Shown here: positions 54,550 to 64,000 of the stretch, piece after piece
Position numbering within the stretch: the first letter of the stretch is position 1
How the letters are laid out: each line of letters opens with the position of its first letter
Assembly: GCF_002327105.1 (NCBI RefSeq)
Contig: NZ_CP023406.1
Span: 2,108,001 to 2,172,000, forward strand
Length of the DNA stretch: 64,000 bases
Source of the DNA: Luteimonas chenhongjianii
GTDB taxonomy: Bacteria; Pseudomonadota; Gammaproteobacteria; Xanthomonadales; Xanthomonadaceae
Direction: 5' to 3'
Notes under the pieces: generated by a model
What the model was told of the DNA's origin: nothing
The model's input: only the letters and a program-made list of their open reading frames with translations
Databases searched by the model: none
Position numbers and translations under genes: made by a program

Positions 54550-55137
54550 TCAGATCGCCGCGAGCATCTGCTGACGGCGCAGCAGGAAGTCCCACAGGCT
54601 GCCGCCCATCTGCCTCCAGAGGACTGCGGAGCGCAACGAGGCCAGCAGCACCGCCCGGATCTCGGCGACGACATTGGCTTGCCCCAGGTAATGCGGGTTG
54701 CCCTGGACCATCACTTTCGGGCGCAGGTGGCTGACGGTGTCGGCATACAGCGCGCCGAGCGCCGCCAGCACCTCGGGGTGCGTGTGCCCCAGTTGCTCGG
54801 CCTTGGGCTTGATCTCGAGAATGCCGTGATGGACCTCGCCGCTGACCGTCGCGTCCTGCATGAAGCGGCGTTCGAGCTGCACTACCGCCAGGCCGAGCTT
54901 GGGCAGCACCGGATCGCTGCCCTGGTTGCTGAAATAGTCGCGCAGCAGTACCAGGCCCGGCACCACCGCATCGCGGCCGCCATAGACGGCTTCAGGCGAT
55001 TCGGCATCGATGCGGAACACGCTGTCGAGCGCGGTCGAAAGCACCGCGGCGTCGGCCTGGCCGGTTTCGGCGATGCGCCGGACCTGCTTGAGCGCCTGGG
55101 CCATGCCGGCGAGCGCAAGCACACGTTGTTCCATCAT
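54550..55137 (-). CDS. hflD: HflD, lysogenization-regulator family protein
   Basis: HflD (YcfC) is a membrane-associated protein known in E. coli for binding phage lambda CII. The product from ATG 55137 is 195 residues. It has [42 protein letters not shown] helices, and [20 protein letters not shown] near the end. The ATG overlaps the mnmA stop by 3 bases. The order nudJ-mnmA-hflD is the same as in E. coli, which supports the assignment. Confidence 0.93.
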   Translation of the reverse strand: MMEQRVLALAGMAQALKQVRRIAETGQADAAVLSTALDSVFRIDAESPEAVYGGRDAVVPGLVLLRDYFSNQGSDPVLPKLGLAVVQLERRFMQDATVSGEVHHGILEIKPKAEQLGHTHPEVLAALGALYADTVSHLRPKVMVQGNPHYLGQANVVAEIRAVLLASLRSAVLWRQMGGSLWDFLLRRQQMLAAI

Positions 55138-56255
55138 GCCGCCACCTCGCGGGCGCGCAGTTCCAGCGGCGCGTCGGTACGCGCGATGATCGCGCCGCCC
55201 AGGCACACGTCGCCGTCATAGAGCACCACGGACTGGCCGGGTGTAACCGCGCGTTGAGGGCGGTCGAACCGCACGTCGAGCCGGCCGGTGTTCTCGTCGA
55301 TGGTCACTTCGCAGGATTCCTCGTGTTGCCGGTAGCGGGTCTGGGCGGTGCAGCGGAAACGCTGCGCCGGCGGATCGCCACCGATCCAGTGTGCGGGTTC
55401 GCTGGTCAGGTGCGACGACAGCAGGTACGGCGTGTCGGCGCCCTGGGCGACGTAGAGCACATTGTCGCCCACATCCTTGCCGACGACGTACCAGGGCGCC
55501 GCCTCGAAGCCGCGAACGCCGCCGATCTGCAGGCCTTCGCGCTGGCCAAGGGTGAAATAGAACACGCCCGGATGCGTGCCCACCGTGCGGCCGTCGGGTG
55601 TGCGCATCTCGCCTTCGCGGGCCGGCAGGTACTGGCCAAGAAACGTACGGAAATCGCGTTCGCCGATGAAGCAGATACCGGTCGAGTCCTTCTTCTCCGC
55701 CGTCGGCAGGCCTGCCGCACGGGCGAGGGCACGCACGTCGGTCTTGGGCAGTCCCCCGAGCGGGAACAGGGTCGCCGCGAGCTGCCGCTGGCCGAGCTGG
55801 TGCAGGAAGTAGCTCTGGTCCTTGTTGCGATCGAGCGCTCTCAGCAACCGCCAGCGGCCTCCCTCGTGGTCGACGCGCGCGTAATGGCCGGTCGCGATCC
55901 GCGCCGCGCCCAGCGCATGCGCCGCATCCAGGAAGTGCTTGAACTTGATCTCGCGGTTGCACAGCACGTCGGGATTGGGCGTGCGGCCGGCGGCATATTC
56001 GGCGATGAAATGCTCGAACACGCCGCCCCAGTACTCGCCGGAGAAATCACGGAAATGGATCGGAATGCCCAGACGACCCGACACCGCGACCGCATCGCGA
56101 CGGTCCGCCTCGGCCCGGCATTCGCCACTGCCGTCGTCGGCCCAGTTCTGCATGAACAGCCCGGCGAGCGGCGTGCCGGCGTCGCGCAGCAGCAACGCCG
56201 CCACCGACGAGTCCACGCCGCCGGACATGCCGACGATGATGTCCGGTGTGCTCAT
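55134..56255 (-). CDS. mnmA: MnmA, tRNA U34 2-thiouridylase
   Basis: MnmA adds sulfur to U34 of tRNAs for Lys, Glu and Gln. It is 373 residues. The PP-loop motif GMSGGVDSS is at about 9-17. Catalytic Cys99 is in [11 protein letters not shown] and Cys195 in [10 protein letters not shown]. The C-terminal beta-barrel ([20 protein letters not shown]) is complete. It overlaps nudJ upstream by 4 bases and hflD downstream by 4. Confidence 0.97.
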   Translation of the reverse strand: MSTPDIIVGMSGGVDSSVAALLLRDAGTPLAGLFMQNWADDGSGECRAEADRRDAVAVSGRLGIPIHFRDFSGEYWGGVFEHFIAEYAAGRTPNPDVLCNREIKFKHFLDAAHALGAARIATGHYARVDHEGGRWRLLRALDRNKDQSYFLHQLGQRQLAATLFPLGGLPKTDVRALARAAGLPTAEKKDSTGICFIGERDFRTFLGQYLPAREGEMRTPDGRTVGTHPGVFYFTLGQREGLQIGGVRGFEAAPWYVVGKDVGDNVLYVAQGADTPYLLSSHLTSEPAHWIGGDPPAQRFRCTAQTRYRQHEESCEVTIDENTGRLDVRFDRPQRAVTPGQSVVLYDGDVCLGGAIIARTDAPLELRAREVAA

Positions 56256-56737
56256 GTGATGTGGCGGACCAGCGACAGCGGATGGCGCTGGCCACCGAGA
56301 CAGTCCGCCACCGCCTGCCAGACCAGCGGGCTGCGGTGCCGGTGACGCTCGGCCTGCAGCGCGGCCGGCGTGAACCAGGTTGCCTTCTCGATGCCCTCGT
56401 CGAGCGTGCGTGCCGGATCGTGCGCGAGCGGGCGCGCGGCGAACGCGAACCGCAGGAAGTGTCGGCCCTCCGGTTCACCAGGACGCGGAGCGGACGTCCA
56501 CAGATAACTGCCGACGAAAGCGGTCAGTTCCACAGTCCAGCCCGACTCTTCGAGCGTCTCGCGCACCGCGGCCTCGAGCAGGGATTCGCCCGGCTCCAGG
56601 TGGCCGGCCGGCTGGTTGATGACCAGGCGCCCGTCCACGCGCTCCTCGACGCAAAGCACGCGGCCGCCATCCATGACCACGGTGGCGACCGTGACATCGG
56701 GCTGCCAGAAACGCGGATCGGCCGACACTGCCATCAC
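56252..56737 (-). CDS. nudJ: NUDIX hydrolase, NudJ-type phosphatase
   Basis: This NUDIX hydrolase has 161 residues. The Nudix box runs from Gly45 to Gly66 ([14 protein letters not shown], then RETLEESG), with all metal-binding Glu residues present. E. coli NudJ, in the same place before mnmA, hydrolyses nucleoside di- and triphosphates and HMP-PP. The start may be Met1 or Met2. It overlaps the YbjN-like gene by 4 bases. Confidence 0.88.
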   Translation of the reverse strand: MMAVSADPRFWQPDVTVATVVMDGGRVLCVEERVDGRLVINQPAGHLEPGESLLEAAVRETLEESGWTVELTAFVGSYLWTSAPRPGEPEGRHFLRFAFAARPLAHDPARTLDEGIEKATWFTPAALQAERHRHRSPLVWQAVADCLGGQRHPLSLVRHIT

Positions 56738-57237
56738 ATCGCGTCCCCGCCGGTGAGTTGCAGTTCCATATCGTCGGCGAGCTGCGCAGCGATCTCCAGC
56801 GCCTGCTCGATCCGGGTGCCGTCTGCATCGTCGTGCAGCTTGATGACGTAGAACAGCGTCTCGCCGGCGATCTCCCAGCCCCCGAGGATGTTGCGCTGGC
56901 TCTCGCGCAGCAGCATGTCCGCCTGGCTGGCGCTGAAGCCGCCCGCCGGAACCGGCGCGGCCGGCGAGAACACCTCGCGCACCGAGGTGTCGCCGAGCGC
57001 GTGGGCGCTGCCGCTGACGAAGGCGATCTGCGAGCGGTCCTCCTGCTGCCAGGCGAACACGACCCGGAAATCTCCGTCCTCGTCGCGCTCGTAGCGCACG
57101 CCCTGTGCATCGAGTCGCTGGGCCAAGGTGTCACCTGGCGCTGCGGGCGGCGTTTCGGCAGCGGCCAGCGGCGACAGGGCCAGCAGGCAGGCGAGCGAGG
57201 CCGGGCGGGAGGCCCGCAACAGTCGGCTGGGATGCAT
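56734..57237 (-). CDS. Secreted YbjN-domain-like protein
   Basis: This 167-residue protein from ATG 57237 has a signal peptide ([20 protein letters not shown] followed by ETPP). The mature part shows the YbjN-type alternation ([60 protein letters not shown]). The family function is unknown; some members affect motility or stress. It overlaps nudJ by 4 bases and diverges from clpS by 87 bases. Confidence 0.65.
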   Translation of the reverse strand: MHPSRLLRASRPASLACLLALSPLAAAETPPAAPGDTLAQRLDAQGVRYERDEDGDFRVVFAWQQEDRSQIAFVSGSAHALGDTSVREVFSPAAPVPAGGFSASQADMLLRESQRNILGGWEIAGETLFYVIKLHDDADGTRIEQALEIAAQLADDMELQLTGGDAM

Positions 57238-57312
57238 CGAGGCACCGGTATCGGGGGGAGTGCCGGCCATTCTGACGGTCGGGGTCCGGGGCGTCCATCG
57301 CCGCCCCGGCGG

Positions 57313-57318
57313 TATAAT
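57313..57318 (+). promoter_or_regulatory. -10 box placing the clpS start at its ATG
   Basis: TATAAT ends 6 bases before the clpS ATG, so the expected RNA start falls on the A of ATG. No convincing -35 is seen at 16-18 bases. A leaderless clpS message is inferred. Confidence 0.55.
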
Positions 57319-57324
57319 CGGCGC

Positions 57325-57645
57325 ATGAGTCGCAGACCCGAACACGAAGACGCGCACGGCACGGCCGTCGCCGCAAGTCGCCCCGACGTGGCGCCGCCGC
57401 CGCTCTATTCAGTGCTGCTGCTTAACGATGACTACACGCCGATGGACTTCGTCGTCGAGATCCTGGTGCGGTTCTTCGCCCTGGATCTCGAGCGGGCGAC
57501 CCAGGTGATGCTGCATGTCCACACGCGCGGCCGCGGCGTCTGCGGTGTGTACAGTCGCGAGGTGGCCGAGTCCAAGGTCGCCCAGGTGAACGAATACGCG
57601 CGCCTCAATCTTCATCCCTTGCTCTGCACAATGGAAAAGGCCTAA
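57325..57645 (+). CDS. clpS: ClpS, N-degron adaptor for ClpAP
   Basis: ClpS binds N-end-rule substrates and delivers them to ClpA. It is 106 residues from ATG 57325. The core shows [20 protein letters not shown] (N-degron pocket) and [20 protein letters not shown] (ClpA interface). It ends [11 protein letters not shown]. The clpA gene follows after 80 bases on the same strand. Confidence 0.97.
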   Translation: MSRRPEHEDAHGTAVAASRPDVAPPPLYSVLLLNDDYTPMDFVVEILVRFFALDLERATQVMLHVHTRGRGVCGVYSREVAESKVAQVNEYARLNLHPLLCTMEKA

Positions 57646-57725
57646 TAAGGCCTACGGGGGGCAGGGTTTGATTGCCGGATTCGGGCCCCATCTAGGGTGT
57701 CAGTGAAGCCGGAGGCGTCCGCCCC

Positions 57726-60005
<2,280 letters not shown>

Positions 60006-60029
60006 GTGTGCTGACGTGGTGTCACCCGG

Positions 60030-60055
60030 AAGGCGCCTGCGGGCGCCTTCTTCTT
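60030..60055 (+). terminator. Intrinsic terminator of clpA
   Basis: Stem AAGGCGCC with its complement (60030-60037 and 60042-60049), 4-base loop TGCG, then CTTCTT. It is placed right after the clpA stop. Confidence 0.85.
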
Positions 60056-60293
60056 GCCTGCGGACGATCGTAGCCGGCTCGGGACGTGTCGTGACGCTGC
60101 GGGCGGCCAAGACTCCTGGCATCAGCAGCATCGGCAGGGTGCGTCGTCAGCGATGAGCGGATCCGCCCAGGCATTCGCAGCGCCCCTGCCAGTGCCAAGG
60201 AAGGCAGCGCGACAAGCGCTGCGTGAGCAATCCCACAGGCGCGTGCCGCATGACGCGCAGGACACCCGTCCCGCGCGCTGCGGCCACCCAAAC

Positions 60294-60319
60294 GAAAGAA
60301 GGCAGCCAAGGCTGCCTTC
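60294..60319 (-). terminator. Intrinsic terminator of infA
   Basis: A 10-base inverted repeat, GAAGGCAGCC and GGCTGCCTTC (60298-60307, 60310-60319), is followed on the minus strand by a short U-rich stretch (TTTCGTTT). It begins 24 bases after the infA stop. The stretch 60056-60290 between this and the clpA terminator has no visible gene. Confidence 0.8.
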
Positions 60320-60343
60320 CAACACGCATCGCAATGCCTGCGC

Positions 60344-60562
60344 TTACTTCATGCGGTAAGTGATGCGGCCCTTGGTGAGATCGTAGGGCGTCATCTCGAC
60401 CTTCACCCGGTCGCCGGTCAGGATCCGAATGTAGTTCTTGCGCATGCGGCCGGAGATGTGCGCAATGATTTCGTGGCCGTTCTCGAGCTTCACCCGGAAC
60501 ATGGTGTTCGGGAGGGTCTCGGAGACCGCGCCTTCGAACTCGATGACGTCATCTTTCGCCAT
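60344..60562 (-). CDS. infA: IF-1, translation initiation factor
   Basis: IF-1 is the S1-fold factor that occupies the ribosomal A site during initiation. It is 72 residues from ATG 60562 ([20 protein letters not shown]), with the conserved [19 protein letters not shown] and [20 protein letters not shown] segments, ending KGRITYRMK. The frame is open upstream, but this start has the exact family length. Confidence 0.99.
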   Translation of the reverse strand: MAKDDVIEFEGAVSETLPNTMFRVKLENGHEIIAHISGRMRKNYIRILTGDRVKVEMTPYDLTKGRITYRMK

Positions 60563-60685
60563 TCGTCTGGAATATCCGTTGTTGAGGGATGCGGCGGGCG
60601 GCCAGGTCACGACCGGGCTCTCGCCAGCAAAGCGGGGTATTCTCGCACGCGGCGGCAGACGATGCAAAAGATCCTGCGGCTCGGA

Positions 60686-61429
60686 TCAGTCGGGTTCAGC
60701 CAGCCGGGCTGCTTCGAGCCGGCCGAACGCTCCGTGCCAACTCCCTTCGACTGCGGCGGGGCGCGTGACCAGTGCAGCAAGCGCCGCGACGAAGCGTTCG
60801 CGCGGCCAGGATGTCGCCCCCAGCATCTGCAGATGCGGGTTGTCGAGCTGAGCGTCGATCAACGGCATCTCCCAGCGGCGCATCTGCCGGGCCAGCCCCA
60901 TCAGCGCCGCCTTGGAACCGCCGGATCGCGCGCTGAACATGCTTTCGCCGAAGAACATCCGGCCGATCGCCACTCCGTAGATGCCGCCGACCAGCTCGTC
61001 GCCGTCGAATACCTCGACACTGTGGGCGAGGCCTGCCGCATGCAGTCGCACATAGGCATCCTGCATCGCCCGGGTGATCCAGGTGCCGTCCTGACCGGGT
61101 CGCGGTGCGTTCGCGCATGCGGCCACGACGTGCTCGAAGGCGCTGTCGGCGCGCAGGGCCCAGCCGCTGTTGCGCAGTGCGCGTGCCAGCCGGCGGTTGG
61201 GCCGCAGCGTCGCGGTTTCGAAGACGGTGCGCGGATCAGGCGACCACCAGAGGATCGGCTGGCCTTCGGAGAACCACGGAAAGATGCCGTGGCGGTAGGC
61301 ATTGCGCAGGCGTGTCACCGACAGATCCCCGCCAAATGCCAGCAGCCCATCGGGCCGACGCAGCGCAGTCTCGACCGCTGGAAACGGCGCCTCCGGATCC
61401 AGCCCGAGGCGCGGCAGATGCTGACTCAT
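60686..61429 (-). CDS. aat: Aat, leucyl/phenylalanyl-tRNA-protein transferase
   Basis: Aat adds Leu or Phe to proteins with N-terminal Lys or Arg, creating N-degrons for ClpS. It is 247 residues from ATG 61429. The conserved pattern includes FPAVETALRRPDGLLAFGGD, AYRHGIFPWFSEGQPILWWS, TWITRAMQDAYVRLHAAG and FFGESMFSARSGGSKAALMG. Its proximity to clpS and clpA makes functional sense, and the clpS-clpA-infA-aat group is common in gammaproteobacteria. Confidence 0.97.
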   Translation of the reverse strand: MSQHLPRLGLDPEAPFPAVETALRRPDGLLAFGGDLSVTRLRNAYRHGIFPWFSEGQPILWWSPDPRTVFETATLRPNRRLARALRNSGWALRADSAFEHVVAACANAPRPGQDGTWITRAMQDAYVRLHAAGLAHSVEVFDGDELVGGIYGVAIGRMFFGESMFSARSGGSKAALMGLARQMRRWEMPLIDAQLDNPHLQMLGATSWPRERFVAALAALVTRPAAVEGSWHGAFGRLEAARLAEPD

Positions 61430-62568
61430 GGTCCGGCGCCGCGGAACGGGCTGGCGGCGGCCAGCGTCGCTGCGTGCGCGCGGACGGCCTCGGCCTCCTG
61501 GCCGCACCAGTTGCGCAGCGCCTCGCGGAACGCTGGATCGGCGACCCAGTGCCGGCTGTGCACCAGCGTGGGCAGGAATCCGCGCGCAAGCTTGTGTTCG
61601 CCCTGCGCGCCGGGTTCGAAGTGGCGCAGGCCCATCCGCAGACAGTAGTCGATGCCCTGGTAGTAGCAGGTTTCGAAGTGCAGGCCGGGCAGGGTGGCGA
61701 TCGCGCCCCAGTAGCGGCCGTAGAGCGTGTCGGCACCGCGCAGACACAATGCACCGGCGATGGGCGTGTCGCCTAGATCGGCCAGAACCAGCACCAGCTG
61801 GCGCGGCATCGTCGCGGCGAGGTGGCGCAGGAAATCGAGCGTCAGCGCGGGCGAGTTGCCGTACTCGGCGAAGGTCTGCAGGTAGAAGCGGTACATCGTC
61901 GCGAGATCGTCATCACTGGCTTCGTCGCCGTGCAGCACGCGGAAGGTCACGCCGGCGCGCGCGACCTTGGCCCGCTCCTGGCGGATGTTCTTGCGGTGCT
62001 TGTGGTCCATCGCGCCGAGATAGTCGTCGAAGGTCGACCAGTCGCCCGGGTTGCGCCAGTGGTACTGCACGTCGATGCGGGCGAGCCAGTCCGCGTCGAA
62101 GGCGTCGCCCTCGGCTGACGCGTGGAAGTTCACGTGGGCCGATGACCAACCGGCTGCGCGCGCCAGCGCCTGCAATGCGTCCGCCAGTGCCCGACGATCA
62201 TGCGCGTCGCTCGCGAGCAGGCGCGGGCCGGTGACCGGCGAATAGGGCACCGCGCACAGAAGCTTGGGGAAATAGTCCCGCCCGTACTGCGCGTAGGCGC
62301 GTGCCCAGGCATGGTCGAACACGAACTCGCCGTGGGAATTGGTCTTCGCGTACGCGGGCGCCGCCGCAACGAGCGTTCCATCGCGCCAGAGCGTCAGGTG
62401 CCTGGGCGTCCAGCCCCAGTCCTCGCGCAGGCACCCGTGAAGTTCCAGGCCGCTCAGGAATGCGTGGGCGACAAAGGGGTTGGCGCCATCGTGCAAGGCA
62501 TCCCAGTCGCCCGCGGCAACGCCGGTCAGCGACGTTAATACCCGGATTTCGCCTGCGGCCTGCGTCAC
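61426..62568 (-). CDS. FemAB-like GNAT-fold protein (DUF482 type)
   Basis: This is a protein of 380 residues from GTG 62568; an in-frame TTG at 62628 would add 20. It has the pattern of the widespread GNAT/FemAB-like family annotated as peptidoglycan-biosynthesis-related (ANPFVAHAFLSGLELHGCLR, PVTGPRLLASDAHDRRALAD, MDHKHRKNIRQERAKVARAG, GRYWGAIATLPGLHFETCYY, then GIDYCLRMGLRHFEPGAQGE). The true reaction is not known. It overlaps aat by 4 bases, and the same neighbour arrangement occurs in other gammaproteobacteria. Confidence 0.82.
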   Translation of the reverse strand: MTQAAGEIRVLTSLTGVAAGDWDALHDGANPFVAHAFLSGLELHGCLREDWGWTPRHLTLWRDGTLVAAAPAYAKTNSHGEFVFDHAWARAYAQYGRDYFPKLLCAVPYSPVTGPRLLASDAHDRRALADALQALARAAGWSSAHVNFHASAEGDAFDADWLARIDVQYHWRNPGDWSTFDDYLGAMDHKHRKNIRQERAKVARAGVTFRVLHGDEASDDDLATMYRFYLQTFAEYGNSPALTLDFLRHLAATMPRQLVLVLADLGDTPIAGALCLRGADTLYGRYWGAIATLPGLHFETCYYQGIDYCLRMGLRHFEPGAQGEHKLARGFLPTLVHSRHWVADPAFREALRNWCGQEAEAVRAHAATLAAASPFRGAGP

Positions 62569-62768
62569 GGCCGAAGCTCTAGGGCCTGGATCATCCGAGG
62601 CGCCTCGAAGTGGGCCTGGCCGGCGCAAGGCGTGAGCAGCGATGCGGACGGCGGCGGAGCGATCCCGCCCGCCGAAGCCGCCATGTGAGCGGCGGCAACA
62701 CCCGCCAGCTCACGGGGAAGAAGCCCTGCCGTAGCTCGTTGTCCATGCGCGTCGTCGACGCCGCCGGC

Positions 62769-63871
<1,103 letters not shown>

Positions 63872-63888
63872 GTGCAGGAGTCGGCGAC

Positions 63889-64000
63889 ATGCGTATCGGG
63901 ATTCCCAGTGAGACCAAGACCCTCGAAGGCCGCGTGGCCCTGGTACCTGCCGCGGCGGGCGATCTGGTCAACCGTGGTCACGAAGTGTGGGTGCAGCAGG
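63889..64000 (+). CDS. ald: Alanine dehydrogenase, N-terminal part (cut by window edge)
   Basis: The first 37 codons of alanine dehydrogenase are visible: MRIGIPSETKTLEGRVALVP, then AAAGDLVNRGHEVWVQQ. This is the conserved N-terminus, with the substrate-binding Arg and Lys segment typical of the family. The enzyme interconverts L-alanine and pyruvate with NAD. A ribosome site CAGGAG lies 9 bases before the ATG. The remainder is outside the window. Confidence 0.9.
   Translation, partial: MRIGIPSETKTLEGRVALVPAAAGDLVNRGHEVWVQQ

Overview
The window is high-GC DNA packed with a polar-flagellum gene cluster. It reads as one end of a chromosomal flagellar/chemotaxis locus of a gammaproteobacterium of the Lysobacterales (Xanthomonadales), of Luteimonas/Lysobacter/Xanthomonas type. 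The reasons are the order flhF-flhA-flhB-fliRQPONML-fliKJIHGFE-fleQ-response regulator-rpoN-PilZ-fliT-like-fliSD-fliC-flgLKJIHG-flgFEDCB, a flagellar rpoN copy beside fleQ, and the neighbours nudJ-mnmA-hflD, clpS-clpA-infA-aat and trxB-ald. The genus is inferred; no rRNA or housekeeping phylogeny marker was compared.

Layout. Positions 1-15753 (minus strand) carry export and basal-body genes in three units: flhB-flhA-flhF (flhF runs off the left edge), fliL to fliR, and fliE to fliK. Positions 16046-21462 carry regulators and chaperones (fleQ, a lone receiver protein, rpoN, a NarL-type regulator, a PilZ-like protein, a FliT-like protein, fliS), followed by fliD. Positions 23014-29935, between fliD and fliC, hold a four-gene sugar-modification operon: a VioA-like sugar aminotransferase, an ATP-grasp ligase, a methyltransferase and a very large multi-domain glycosyltransferase. 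Positions 30240-42383 hold the flagellin gene and the rod, hook, ring and hook-associated genes. Positions 42673-45196 hold cheV and, on the plus strand, flgA-flgM-flgN. Positions 45212-54442 hold signalling genes: two histidine kinases, a degenerate GGDEF/EAL/receiver protein, a PAS-GGDEF-EAL protein and an MCP. From 54550 the content is housekeeping.

Regulation can be read directly. Eight sites match the sigma-54 consensus (GGCAC-N5-TTGC) and stand 20-60 bases before flhB, fliL, fliE, fliD, the sugar operon, flgG, flgB and flgA. Seven sites match a sigma-28 consensus (T(A/C)AA-N15-GCCGnTA): before fliD, fliC (two), cheV, flgM, the PAS-GGDEF-EAL gene and the MCP gene. This gives a FleQ/RpoN-then-FliA hierarchy, and it places the sugar operon in the sigma-54 class and a c-di-GMP gene in the sigma-28 class.

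The most interesting points are the sigma-54-driven glycosylation operon next to an unusually short flagellin, the c-di-GMP and MCP genes in the flagellar late class, a degenerate EAL-receiver protein, a FleQ without the LFRS motif, a terminator-containing leader in front of alanine dehydrogenase, and transcripts that appear leaderless (cheV, clpS).
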